From NCBI GenBank assembly GCA_018873225.1, contig JAEILZ010000004.1:4092001-4156000 (forward strand): a stretch of 64,000 bases of DNA. Reading direction: 5' to 3'. Of this stretch, positions 31,955 through 43,364 are shown one piece after another. Position numbers and translations under genes: made by a program. Under the pieces are notes generated by a model that was given only the letters and a program-made list of their open reading frames with translations, did no database searches and was not told where the DNA came from. This DNA is from [Phialemoniopsis] sp. UDSM-2020. Its lineage: Eukaryota; Ascomycota; Sordariomycetes; Thyridiales; Thyridiaceae. Position 1 is the stretch's first letter. Each line of letters begins with the position of its first letter.

Positions 31955-32949
31955 CTAAAGCTCGTCCTTGCTGACAGTGGCAGACTCCTTCGCGTCCTTG
32001 TCCCCCTTTGCGTTCTTTGCGTCGTTTTCCAACTCTTCCACCAGGTCGACAGGCTTGCCCTCCTTGGCCTTGAGCACCTGGGCCTTGATCTTGATCCTAA
32101 TTTCCCGCCTATCATGTCGCCTGTCTGGCGGCGTGTGCTGGATGGGCCAGGCCACGACGGCGCCGTCCTCCGGCACCGCCTTGTATTTGCTTAGATCCTT
32201 GAGCGCCGCTGTGAATTCCAACACTAGCATGTAAGCACCACCCGAAGAAAAGACGCCAATCAGGCGAAGAGCATTTCCGATCCGATCGCGTGGGGGAGCG
32301 ACGCGACCTCGCCCGGATTAGGTATTTGCAGGTAGCAACACTGACCTTCGCACTTGGATTCCTCCGCTACCCACAGCGGGAGCACATCGTACAGGGCCCC
32401 GGCCGCAAATACCATGACCTTGGGACCCCACTCCTCCATGCCGTCGCTCTTCTTCTCCTCACCCTCCGGCGGCTCGGGCTCGGAGTCCGCCGTCTGCCGA
32501 TCGTAAACGCCGAAGAGGCCCTTCTCTTTCCCCTCGTCGCTCTCGATCCAGTCGCGCACGGCGGGGGGCACGTCGTCGTAGTCCATGACGAGGATGGTGC
32601 GCAGGGAGCCGTGCGCGTCGCGGCCCTCCCAGGACCCCGGGAAGGGCCGCCCGCCGAACAGGCCCTTGAGCATCTCGGCCCAGGGCTTGAACCCCTGCGG
32701 CGGCGCGGTCATGTGGTCGCGCAGGGTGTGCTCGCGGGCGTAGTAGGTGCCGACGACCTCGCAGTCGGCCTCGTACCCCGCCGGGGTGGAGAACTCGCCG
32801 TCGTTGGTGAAGGGGTTCTTCCACTGGAAGCCCTCGGCCGTGGTGGCGGGGACATGGGGCTCGTCGCCGCCGCGGAGGTTGAGGGCGCCTGCGGGGCCGG
32901 CCGCAGCCAGGAGATGCCCGAGCAGGGCGGCGGCGGTTGTCGCTTTCAT
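31955..32949 (-). CDS. Secretory-pathway protein with C-terminal KDEL, family not recognised
   Basis: A 318-residue protein from exons 32949..32346 and 32307..31955. It starts with a clear signal peptide (MKATTAAALLGHLLAAAGPAGA) and ends in SKDEL, an ER-retrieval signal, so it should stay in the ER lumen. The mature part has no motif I recognise. It contains GTYYAREHTLRDHM, VMDYDDVPPAVRDWI, an acidic stretch (DSEPEPPEGEEKK) and GGAYMLVLEFTAALKDLSKY; the C-terminus is charged. The join uses a 38-nt GT-AG intron with a CTAAT branch-like site. That is unusually short, but it restores the frame exactly. The start is the first ATG in frame. Confidence 0.65.
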
Positions 32950-35461
32950 GGTTTGCGGTGGCACGACGCGACTTTTTTACGGCTTCGATGCTAGATAAGA
33001 TCGAAGAGGGTAAATATTATTCGGGGTCAAGATTTGACTCGCGAAGGCGCGTTTAAATTGAGGCTGCAAAGTTGCATTGTTGGCCTCTTCTGCTGTTGCA
33101 TGAAACTCGGTTGCTTGAAATCACGGCGGGTTGGTTCCGTGTTTGCATTCGGGATGGTGGATTTAACCACCGTTTGGGCGAAAGATCTGTCAATTATGAA
33201 GCATTGAAACAACTGGCAAGTACTTGCGGGGTTTTCCTCCGTTATCGCATAGTCAGAGAGACTTCGTAGACTCGTCGCGAGCGCGAGACAGGTAATGTTT
33301 TGTTCCCGCTCACGAACATTGAGGCCCCCTAGCAGGTCGATTCATACATGGAAGCAGTATCAGTAGAAAAGGACGTTTATCGACCGCTTAAACTATTGTG
33401 GCGAGAAAGAAAACATATCCAAATCTGCAAGGCACAGAAGTATATGACGAACTGTGTTTTCGCGACCGCGATCCGAAAGAGACGATGAGACGAGGTGTGG
33501 CAGAGAAATGTGCTTCTCACAATTTCAAAACCACTTGTGAATTGCACCGTGGGCATAGGCATGGTAATCCACGTGCATTGCTGCATCAACAAGGACCTGG
33601 GAAATGGAAGAGTCAAATATCATGGTGAGCATTTATGATGGCCTTTCACGATACCCGTGGGTGTTTCACGCCGGCTTGCGATGGATGCGAGAAGGGTGCA
33701 TAGTGATGTCACGGGAGATGCGGCTCAAGAAAGAGACCAGCCTGGTGACAAGAGCAGAGGCTCGTTTGCCACCTCGGATGACGGTCATTGAGCTTCTTGG
33801 GGTGTGGGGGGTTGCATGGACTGGGCGAGCAGCTACCAGGTAGGCAGCCCTGGAGAGCATAACATCGTGGACAATATATGGACTGCGGGGAGGGCCAAAT
33901 TGACACAGCACAGCTGGAGCTCTCCACAAAGCCATTCATGTCAGCGAGGCGAGAACAAGGCGTGTGCGCAGCGAGTGGAGATCCCCCATTGTTGGTGTCG
34001 CGTGGGCAGAGCTTTCAGGGTCTTCATTCTTGTCGCTTCTCTTGCATCTTTGTCTCTTTGTGCAAGGGTCCTCACTGGCAATTTACACACTGGAAGGAAT
34101 GAGCGATCTCGAGGATGATGATGCCAGCTGGACAGACGCATGCAAAATGCACAGACCCATGGGCGACCCCGGCGCCTGGATTGCTAGATGGGTGGATGGA
34201 TCAAGGATCTTCCCGAGCCTGAGATCCAGTCAGGATGGGCTGGAGGATTTGTGAAGTGATTGTGAGGTGGTGCTAAGGGACGCGTGAAGAGTACTTGAGC
34301 CTGCCGGGTAATATTGCCGGCGGGTATTGGTATTTTGCTCAGGGCACCTAGCAGCACAGGTGCTGGAAACCTAGAGCTAGGGGTGCGTGTGCTAGGGTGC
34401 TCACAATGCTGTGCTGTATCTTTGGGCATCAGCGCGTGGCGGTCCCGCAATCCTTGGGATCCATCCATGGAAAATGCGCAATCTCAAATCTGGGATATTG
34501 TCATCACAAATGGTTGTTCGCTTCACTCTTTTCTGCACAACCACACGCCGATCCGAGATCCATTCCTTCCCCTCCTCTGTTGCGGCTGATTGACCATCAG
34601 GTGCATCAACGACGGCTTTTCTTTTGGTGACCCCATCTCGTCTTTCAGAGGAGAGAGGCGCCACTGTACAAGGTGAGTTCCAGTTTGTTGCCTTGCGCCT
34701 GCTTCGCTTCCCCTTTGGCATCGACGCCGACCGACAACGACGACCTCTCCTATCACGCCCGACCTCCCCGCTCCTCTCGCCTGCGCAAGCCCTGTCTCGT
34801 GCACATCGACATCTCAAGCTATCGACCGCCCAGCTTTAGCTTCTAGCCTGATGATACAAGCTTGAGACCTCGCAGCTTCCAGCAGCAGGCCCGTCCCTTC
34901 ATTCGGATCTGCATCGAGCACCACTGTGGGGAAAGCCTGGCAGCTGCAGTCATTCGCGTGATTCACCTTCCAACCGCTGCACCCACAGAGGATTCGACTC
35001 TTCCCCTCGGCCCTTGCTTTCTTACATCATCAAATGCACGCAGACAGCTGGCTGACTCTTGAACGGCAATCCTGCCCCTCCCGTCGAACAGATTCTTCTA
35101 GACCATCCATTGAGATACCCCCCTTTCTATCAGCGACTGGCTCATTGAGCATTTGCATACTGGCATAACCTGGTTTTCTGGCATTCATACCCGCATATCG
35201 CACAAAGCCGGGACCCGTAATACCATCCATCCAAGCATCTTACCCCCGAAGACCGGCCTCGACCTCGACTTCGATAAACAAACCATCCCTCGACGCCTCA
35301 AAGGCTCGCATCGTCGCCCTTGTGTCATCTTGCGGTCCACCACCTCCGCATGCACACTCACCAGAGCCTCGTCTGCAGCCACCACACCCACAGCCCTCGT
35401 CTCCAGCCCTGGTGCCCGCCCACCAGTGCTGTAACCTGAGGCGCCCACACGACCTGCCAAG
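32950..35461. other. Long gene-poor stretch before the SAP gene
   Basis: About 2.5 kb with no supported gene on either strand. Short open frames lack domain resemblance and codon bias. The last 800 nt (34,650-35,460) are rich in C and T and look like the promoter and 5' leader of the SIT4-associated protein gene. No repeat or transposon remnant was recognised. Confidence 0.45.
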
Positions 35462-38400
35462 ATGTTTTGGAGATTTGGCGGCTACGCCAACATATCAGCC
35501 ATCGATAACATCCTCGACAAGGCCGAGTTCACCCTCGAGGAGCTGCTCGACGAGAGCGACCTGATACAAGAGCTCAAGCAACACAACGGCAAGCTCCTTG
35601 ACTACCTGCGCCAGCGTCAGGTCCTCGAGAAGCTGCTCGAATATGTCGTTGCTCCCAAGCTAGAACCTGTCGCTGTACCCGACGATGATGAGGAAGAAGG
35701 AGACGACGAGAAGGGCAAGGGCCGCTCTCTTCCCTTCGGTCGCTCTCGCTCATCCTCGCGCGCGACCGACACTGGGACCGAAGAGGAGGAGGCCGAGAAG
35801 AAGCGCAACAAATATGCCTACGTCGCTTGTGAGATCCTGTCCTCGGACAATTGGTCCATCTGCGAGGCTCTGATGGAACCCTCCTCTCGAGATCTACTGC
35901 AAAAGTTCTGGACGTTCCTCGAGCGCCCGACGCCTCTGGATCCTTTGCAGGCAAGCTACTTTACAAAGGTCAACGAATCATTGTTTGATAAAAAGACGGA
36001 AGAGATGATCGACTTCCTCAAGACCATCGACAGTGCCGTTCCGCACATGCTCCGCCACGTCGACTCCCCGATGGTTATGGACCTTCTGCTTAAAATCATC
36101 AGCCTCGAACGGACGGAAAGCGGGCAGGGTGTTGTCGAGGTAAGTGACTGTGCCCCAAGCTGCCTTGTGATTTCTTTTTTTCTCATACTAACCTCTGCCA
36201 AAGTGGCTCTATACCCGGGATCTGATGCCCTCTCTTCTTGCCTTTCTCGACCCTAAACACAGCTGGGCCACCCAAACATCAGCCGGCGACTTCATGAAGG
36301 CCATCATCACCGTTTCTGCAAACGCCTCGCAGAACGAACAGACCTGCATCGGCCCCAACGAGCTCACCCGTCAACTCGTCTCCCGCCCCTGCGTGCAACA
36401 ACTCATCAACTACATGCTTGGCGGTGGCAATGCGCTCACCGTCGGTGTCGGTATCGTGATCGAGGTAATCCGCAAGAACAATTCTGACTACGATCCCGAC
36501 GTCGGCGCCGAGGCCAACTCTGCCCCATCGAGCCGCGACCCCATCTACCTCGGCACTCTTCTGCGCATGTTTGCCGACAACGTCCCTAACTTTATGAACC
36601 TCATCATGAACGCCCCTGCCCAGCGGGCACGCCTCGAATCTACTTTCTGTGACAAGATCGAACCCCTCGGCTTCGACCGCTTCAAGACGTGTGAGCTCAT
36701 GGCGGAGCTGCTGCACTGCAGCAACATGGGGTTGCTCAACGAGGTTGGCTCCGAGGACCTCATCGCCGCCCGAGATACCGAGCGGCAACGCCTGCGCGAT
36801 GAGGGCAAGCTCGAGATGCCCGGCGCAGGGCGCGCTGACGACATGCCGTCCAGCTCGGAGGAGCTGACGATGCGAATATCGCACCACTCCTCGCCCGCCG
36901 ATGAGGGACGCCGACTCGAGGTCACCAACGCCTCCGCCGTGGCCGACGACGATGGCTTTGAAGAGGTGCCTGCGCCGTCCTCTCAAAATCCAACCGGCGT
37001 TGAGGACGACGACACGTCACACGAGTTCGTCAAGGCCGAGGACGAGCTGCCGCCCCAGACGAACAAGCCTATGCCACCGTCGTCCTTCCTCGACAAGGAT
37101 GACGAGGATGACTTTGTCGACGAGCCACTCAGTTCTCCGAGACTCAAAGTGAGTGACGACAAGGTCGCAGCGCCGGCCGGGGAGGAGCAGCGCCATTTCG
37201 ACGATCCGGAATTGGTGGTTGCACCGCTTTCACCCTCTAAACGAAAACCCGAACCCGCCTCTGTGGATGCTGTTGCCGAGGGTGCGGACAACCCAACGGA
37301 GGAGAGTCCCAAAGTTGAGGACACGACGAATAAGATCGAGGAGCTTAACCTAGAGGACTCTAAGCCCACAGCAACGGATGTCCCAACGGAGACAGAGAAG
37401 GAGGATGTTAAGGCGCAAACAAAGGAGAACGAAACTGCAGAGCCATCCATCACTTTTGAGCCGACGGTTTCGTCTATTGTCACTGCTGAAGATAACAAGA
37501 AGCCCGAGGACGGCAGCCTTCTCCCGCAACAAACTACCACTTCGTTTGAAAAGGAACTGTCGCCCCACCCGGAAGATACGCCCGCCCCCCTGTTCTCTTC
37601 CTCTCCAGCCAAGCCTGCTGCCGTACTCGCCACGCCCGCCGAACCTACCGAACCTGTTCCAATCCCCGCCGAACAGTCTGAGAAGGACGCCGACACGCGG
37701 CCTGTCGAGGCGGACCAGGGCGATGCCTCCATCATTGTTGGGCACCAGCCCGAAGCACCACCTGCACCATCAGTACCCGAAGATCACGTCGAGCCCGTGG
37801 TGGGCGACTATCTCAAGATGCAGTTCGTGGAGCATCGCGTTGTACCCACCATCCTGACTTTCTTCTTCAAATATCCCTGGAACAACTTCCTGCACAACGT
37901 CGTCTACGACATTGTACAGCAAGTCTTCAACGGGCCCATGGACAGGGGTTACAATCCGAGCCTCGCTGTCTCCCTATTCGACGCCGCCGACGTCACATCC
38001 AAGATTATCGAGGGCCAGTTGGCTTCGGAGCAGTCCGAGGTCGCAAACAAGACGCGTATGGGCTACATGGGCCACCTGACACTCATCGCCGAGGAGGTGG
38101 TCAAGTTTACCGAGAGGCATCCGCCAGAGCTGCTCTCTGAGAGCGTACTGGACAAAGTCATGGCACAGGACTGGATCAACTATGTCGAGGGTGCGCTGGC
38201 CGAAACGCGCGAGAGGGATAATGCGATCCTGGGCGGAGTGCGACCCGAAGTGGCCATGAACAACCGCGCTGCAGGCAACGGCCTTGCAGGCGTCGGGCTT
38301 ACGGGGCTAGGGTCAGCGCTGAGTCTCGGTGGAGGCGGTGGCCAGGGATCGAATGCGCTGGCCGAGGCTGGACTGAACGGCGGCGGGTTGAGTGATCTGC

Positions 38401-40466
38401 AGGCCGGCAGCGAAAGCAGCTCGGCGGGTGGACCATTCTCGATAAGTGCGGGTATATCGTCGAGCTTCCACAGCTCGAGCGACGAGGATGAGGATGATGA
38501 CGTTGGGGATGATGAGGACATAAACAATGAGGTTAGTCGTGGGTTTGCTTTGTCTTTTGGTAACTCTGGCGCTCTGGCGAGGTCATGGGGATCGGACTCT
38601 AGTGGAGTCTACGATGAGGACGAGATGGACGAAGACGACAGTGTTGTCCTTGAAAACGCGGGATCAGCCCCTGGAAATGATGAGCCCGAAACTAGACCGG
38701 AGCTGGACCGCTTTATGGATGTTTCGCTTGCCGCCGAGGAGGATGACGCCGGGCATGCGCAGACGAGGCCCGTCTAGAACACGTGTGCCTCGGACGACCA
38801 GGACGACGAAGTTGAATACGAGATGGTACCGGAGCTGCCCTGTGCTAACCTGGGCATTTTCGAGCCCATGCTCACGCCAGTGGATCGTCGACGGTACAAC
38901 CAGCTGCGGGAGGTGCTATGGCGGCTACATCTCCAGCAGCAAAGGACTGCAGACCGCGCCGGCGAAGGCGTTGACGAGATATGATTAGTGTATCGAACAA
39001 TTTTTACGGTTGACAGCGCTACTACGACCACCTGGAGGTTTCCGCCCCTAGCCTTCTACGTCACGTATACCCTTATACGACCTGCGACGAGCGATGACGC
39101 GGAGCTGCCACGAAGGATTCGGACTACGGTTGTAGCTGAAGCCCTGAAACTTGGCTCTTGCGTTTGAAATTCTTGTCCTGGTCCTTAAGGTGATATGGTT
39201 GTTATATGTGTTGGCTGGTCTTCCGAGCGTTACAATGGATTATGCCCTCGAGCCTATCCTGGACACGCCTTGCGCAGGTCTTGCCCCCTTGGACTCCTGT
39301 CGCCTGTGACACGCCCAGGACTGCCGCCTTTGCTGTCACGAACCCTTCCCGTCTATGTTGTTCCCCGTGCTCTACTCTCATCTTGGACCCCTCATTCTGG
39401 TCTTCTCCGCCTGTGCTATCTCTCTCCTATTGTCATTTTCTTTAGTCCCACCCATTAGTGTGTGCCACAGTACCAACGGTGCGACAAATGGCTAACGCAG
39501 CAACCCAACACACAGTTCCGCAACTACACGAATCCGCTCTCCAATGACGCCTCGTCGTCACTGAACCCGCCTTCGATCCCGCCGCCTCCACCACCGCCAC
39601 CGCCGCTAAACATCCCGCCGTCCCGCGCGCGCCTACAGCTCGCAGCCCGGCTGGCAATGAACAAGCGCAACGCCGAGGAAGCTGCCGCTGCTGCCGGCGG
39701 GTCCTCGTCGGGCGGTGACGACGACGGCAAGGTCGGGGGCCTCCAGGCCGCGGCGCCCATCGCGGAGCGCTTGCGCAACCCGTTTGCCGACGACGAGGAC
39801 GATGACGATGATGATCTGGATGACGATGACGATGACGATGACATCAGGGACGATGGCAGTGATGACGGGAATGAGCTCGGCGACAGGGGGCCCGGTGGTT
39901 GGCGCGCCCGGGGCTCGTGGTGGAGGGGCGTTGTGAGGAGTCGTAGAGCCGCCGGCGCTGGTGGCAGTGATCGAGATGACTTACGGAGGGAGAGGTTTGG
40001 CGATGGGAGGGATAGCGACGAGAGCTCTGGGGACGAGGTGGGCGTCGACGAGGACGAGGAGTTTGGCGACTTTGCCATGCCCGAGGTCTCGAACGCGCCC
40101 AGCATCGGCGGGGCTGGGGAGGGGAGCGGTACTGTGCTCGTCAAGCCTCTTGCTGTGCACCCGCCTTCTGGAGGCGCAAGTGGTGCTGCCGGGTCCGGCG
40201 GGAGCAAGTTCCCTAGCCTATGGCCTTTTGAGGGCCTTGGTTTCGGAGGCTCGAAGGGTGGTGAGGAGAAGAAGGATGAGGGTGAGGGTGTTGCCACTGC
40301 TGGGGAGGGGGACAAAGATATTGTTCGGCAGGAGAAGACCAAAGAGGAGGAGGAGCCGCTCGAGGTGCTCTCCGAGGATGGGCAACGTGTCAGTCGCGCT
40401 GTCGAAGCGAAGAGGCGGACCAGCATCGAGGATCCGGACGAGGATGAGGAGCAGATTGTCGTTTGA
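35462..40466 (+). CDS. SIT4 phosphatase-associated protein (SAP family)
   Basis: SAP proteins bind the PP6-type phosphatase Sit4 and control cell-cycle and nutrient signalling. Exons 35462..36139, 36204..38531 and 39516..40466 give 1318 residues. The N-terminal SAP domain is clear (MFWRFGGYANISAIDNILD, DLIQELKQHNGKLLDYLR, then ISLERTESGQGVVEWLYTRDLMP). A second conserved block is DYLKMQFVEHRVVPTILTFFFKYPWNNFLHNVVYDIVQQ. Long acidic linkers and a proline run (SIPPPPPPPPPLNIPPSRARLQLAARLA) precede ERLRNPFADDED and EEFGDFAMPE at the C-terminus. The second intron (38532..39515, 984 nt) is far longer than any other here. It begins with an open frame that would give an alternative C-terminus. Confidence 0.92.
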
Positions 40467-41677
40467 AGTGATGGGGACGGACGAACATGTGATCATGGTT
40501 TCGGAATGAGAGGGCAAGATGTGACGTTTTTGCATGATGAGCATCGAAAGTCATGAAAGAGATGGAAATGGAATGGATTGGGATGGAGGATTAGGGCATT
40601 GTGTTGTTGTGCGGAGGGTCGATATACCTTTTCTGGATCCTCCTTTTCGATTTCTCGGTCTTGTGTTTTTGTACGGGGTTCGATTTTGGATTGTTTGCTT
40701 GGTTCGATTGTAAACTGTATACTAGTTCATCTGCTTTCTCTGCTGGTTCTGTTTCGAGAGAAGATGTGTTGCGTGTGATGTATGTATTTGAGTGAACGAG
40801 AGTGTACGGTGATGCATCGAGGTTGGAGATAGAGATGGCATTCTGGTGGAGGCTCGTGTGTATATTATGGCTATTTAATGGAAATGAGATGAAGTTATAC
40901 CCAGTCCTGAGGCCCTTTGGTCTGCGAGTGATCTCTTCGAGACCTCGCGTGATTGTCCCACGATCACCTTGCCCCCACCTCTCTCTCTCACCTCACAACG
41001 AGCAACATCGGCCACTTCAGACACTGGTCTTGGGGACTTGCTTTCCTCATACAGTCACGTTGTATTAATCTGCTCGTGAGTATCTGTTATAAGATATAGA
41101 TGTGGTGGTTTAAACCTGGCTCTATGTTTCAATGCCGTTGAAGTGTCGTGTTATTGGCCAGATATTGAAACGTCGTTGCATTGACGACGACGTGGATCCC
41201 ACCACGCGACATCAGCTCGGCATATACCCCCGAACTGCCGGGTGCGTTTCGGATGCATATGCAGCTGCCGGCGCAGCTTAGCATTGAAACGAAGAGTGCT
41301 GCTCCAATTTGAAACTGGCATGGGGAAATGGCGTGCCTGTGTGAGGGAGAGGGGGACAGATTGGCCTGGACCCGGGTAAAGTCTAGACCCTTCCTCAACA
41401 TTTCGTGGCGGCAATTGGGATCCTGAGCGCGTCATTCGACTACGTGATCATTCATTTTACCTTCTTCTAGGATCTTGGAAGTTGTTCGGGACCTCTTCCC
41501 TGTGTTTGTTCAAATATCTGTTGTGCTCGTCGATCATTGCTTCGGTTTCACGACTCACTGTCTGCAGGACATCAGAGAGCGTGGCATCACCTCCAGCTTG
41601 CTGCTTGCACAGCAGATCTGACCGAGCAACCAAGGTCACCTAATTAGCAAGCTCATACCACAAGGTTCCGACAGACA
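40467..41677. other. Intergenic region after the SAP gene
   Basis: About 1.2 kb with no supported gene. Short frames on the minus strand (for example 41151-41435) have no recognisable content. Confidence 0.4.
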
Positions 41678-42977
41678 ATGGCGCGAGAAAAGCCTCTGCC
41701 GGCGCCGCTGGCTCGCCTCGACGACGAGAACAAGCTGCGCAGGCTGGCGCCACCCTTACTGCACAAGATCAGCTACGCGACGCACATGTACAGCCTGCAG
41801 GCGATGCTGGCGGTGCCTTTGTACATGCGCGGCTGGAAGGAGTACTTTTATCCTCCCGAGAAAGGGCCCAATATCGTCAAGACGTACGATGTTCGGCCCA
41901 CCCTGCCTGTTCGGTAAGGGGAACTTAGACTTACCTTGTCCAAGGCCGAGCTGCGTGAAGTCAAGCTGACGGACAAATTGTAGCATCTTTTTCCCGGCGT
42001 CCTTCGACCTCACCTCCCCGCAGCAGCTGCCGACCTTGCTCACCATCCACGGCGGCGGGTGGTGCATCGGCGTGTCGCGCGACGACGACGAGTGGAATCG
42101 CGCCTTTGCCGACGCTCACTCGGCCCTCGTCGTCGCCCTAAACTACTCCAAGGCGCCCTGGTCGCCCTTCCCGACCGCCCTGCACGACGTAGAGGCCCTC
42201 TTCCACGCCGTCCTGGCCGACGAGTCCCTGCCCATCGCCCGCAGCCCCTCGCGCGTCGCCCTCCTCGGCTTCTCGGCCGGCGGCAACCTCGCCCTGTCCC
42301 TCTCGCAGCTGCCCAGCGTGTCGGGCGCCGCGGCGGGCGCCCCGCAGGCCGCGGTCTCGGTGTACGGGTGCCTCGACCTCGCGCGCAGCCCCTGGGCCAA
42401 GATGCTCAACCGGTACTACAAGCCCGCGCTGGGCACGCCGCGCAGCAACACCGAGGACCCGCTCGCGCGCCTCGCGCCGAGCTTCGACTGGAGCTACATC
42501 CCCTACGGGCACGACCTGCGGGACCCGCTCCTGAGCCCGGCGTTCGCGGAGCGGCGCGCCCTGCCGCGGCACGTCTGCCTCGTGGGCGCCGAGCTCGACA
42601 TGCTCGCGCACGAGAGCTGGCGGTGCGCCGTGGCCTGGGCCAACGACGTGCCGGGGGCGCGCAAGACGAGGGAGGTCCCCGACCCGGACGTGAAGGAGGA
42701 TAAAGTGCGCAAGGTGGGGAGGCGGGCGAGTAGTAAGCGGAAAGGGGAGCTAGAGCCCGCGGGCGACGAGCGGTTCGACTTTGAGGAGTGGGAGCGGGAC
42801 GGCCGGGGCAGCGTCAAGTGGCTGCTCGTGCCGGACGTGCTGCACGCGTTTGACAACCCGGGCATCCGGAACCTCATGGGCGGCGGGGAGGAGACGCTGC
42901 GCGACGCCGAGATGAAGACGGTGGCGTACCAGGCCGAGGTGGCGGGGTGGTTGTACCGCGGGGCTTGGAAGGCTTGA
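41678..42977 (+). CDS. Alpha/beta hydrolase (hormone-sensitive lipase-like)
   Basis: A 409-residue esterase- or lipase-type protein from exons 41678..41913 and 41984..42977. The oxyanion motif HGGGW starts at His101. The nucleophile elbow GFSAGG has Ser176, the acid is Asp284 in GAELDML, and the base is His366 in VLHAFDN, so the triad is complete. A long charged insertion (about residues 305-345, KVRKVGRRASSKRKGE) precedes the His. The N-terminal helix region PPLLHKISYATHMYSLQAMLAVPLY may be membrane-associated. The substrate is unknown. The second exon is strongly GC-rich. Confidence 0.87.
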
Positions 42978-43364
42978 ATTGTTTATTGCAGGGTGTTCTT
43001 TGGTTGCGGGCAAGGTGTTTGTGTGGATCTCTTAGCGCTTGGATATAGAAACGACCTCGATGACAATTGATGAGTGTAATTGTCGTGTAATCGTCGTGAC
43101 GATGCCAATCTGCCTTGTATGTGTGAAATCTGCCTGGGAGACGTACGGAGTAGGTAATTTAGCGGGTAGGTACAGTGTCTTGTAGCGATCTTGGCGCTTG
43201 GATATGGAGCTCTTGGGGCGCTAGCTCGAGGCACTTGAGGGCTACGATTCAATGATGGATGGATCCATGGATTCACTCGTGAACAAACAGCTGCGATTTG
43301 AGCTCAGATCTTCGACCTCACTCGTCAAGACTCGCCGTATCAAATGACGATCCAGACTCCATGA
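42978..43364. other. Intergenic region
   Basis: A 387-nt gap between co-oriented genes. Nothing recognisable beyond expected terminator and promoter sequence. Confidence 0.4.

Noticed and set aside
32950..35461. Several 60-95 codon frames in the 2.5-kb gap
   Set aside because: None has a plausible domain, codon bias or splice-joined partner; they are frames expected by chance.
36279..37735. Two long minus-strand frames under the SAP gene
   Set aside because: Antisense frames of the acidic SAP coding sequence, rich in Ser and Val through codon complementarity.
35462..40466. Treating the 38.5-39.5 kb interval as a separate small gene
   Set aside because: No ATG-led frame with family resemblance exists there. 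Exon 2 joins exon 3 in phase to give a normal SAP C-terminus.
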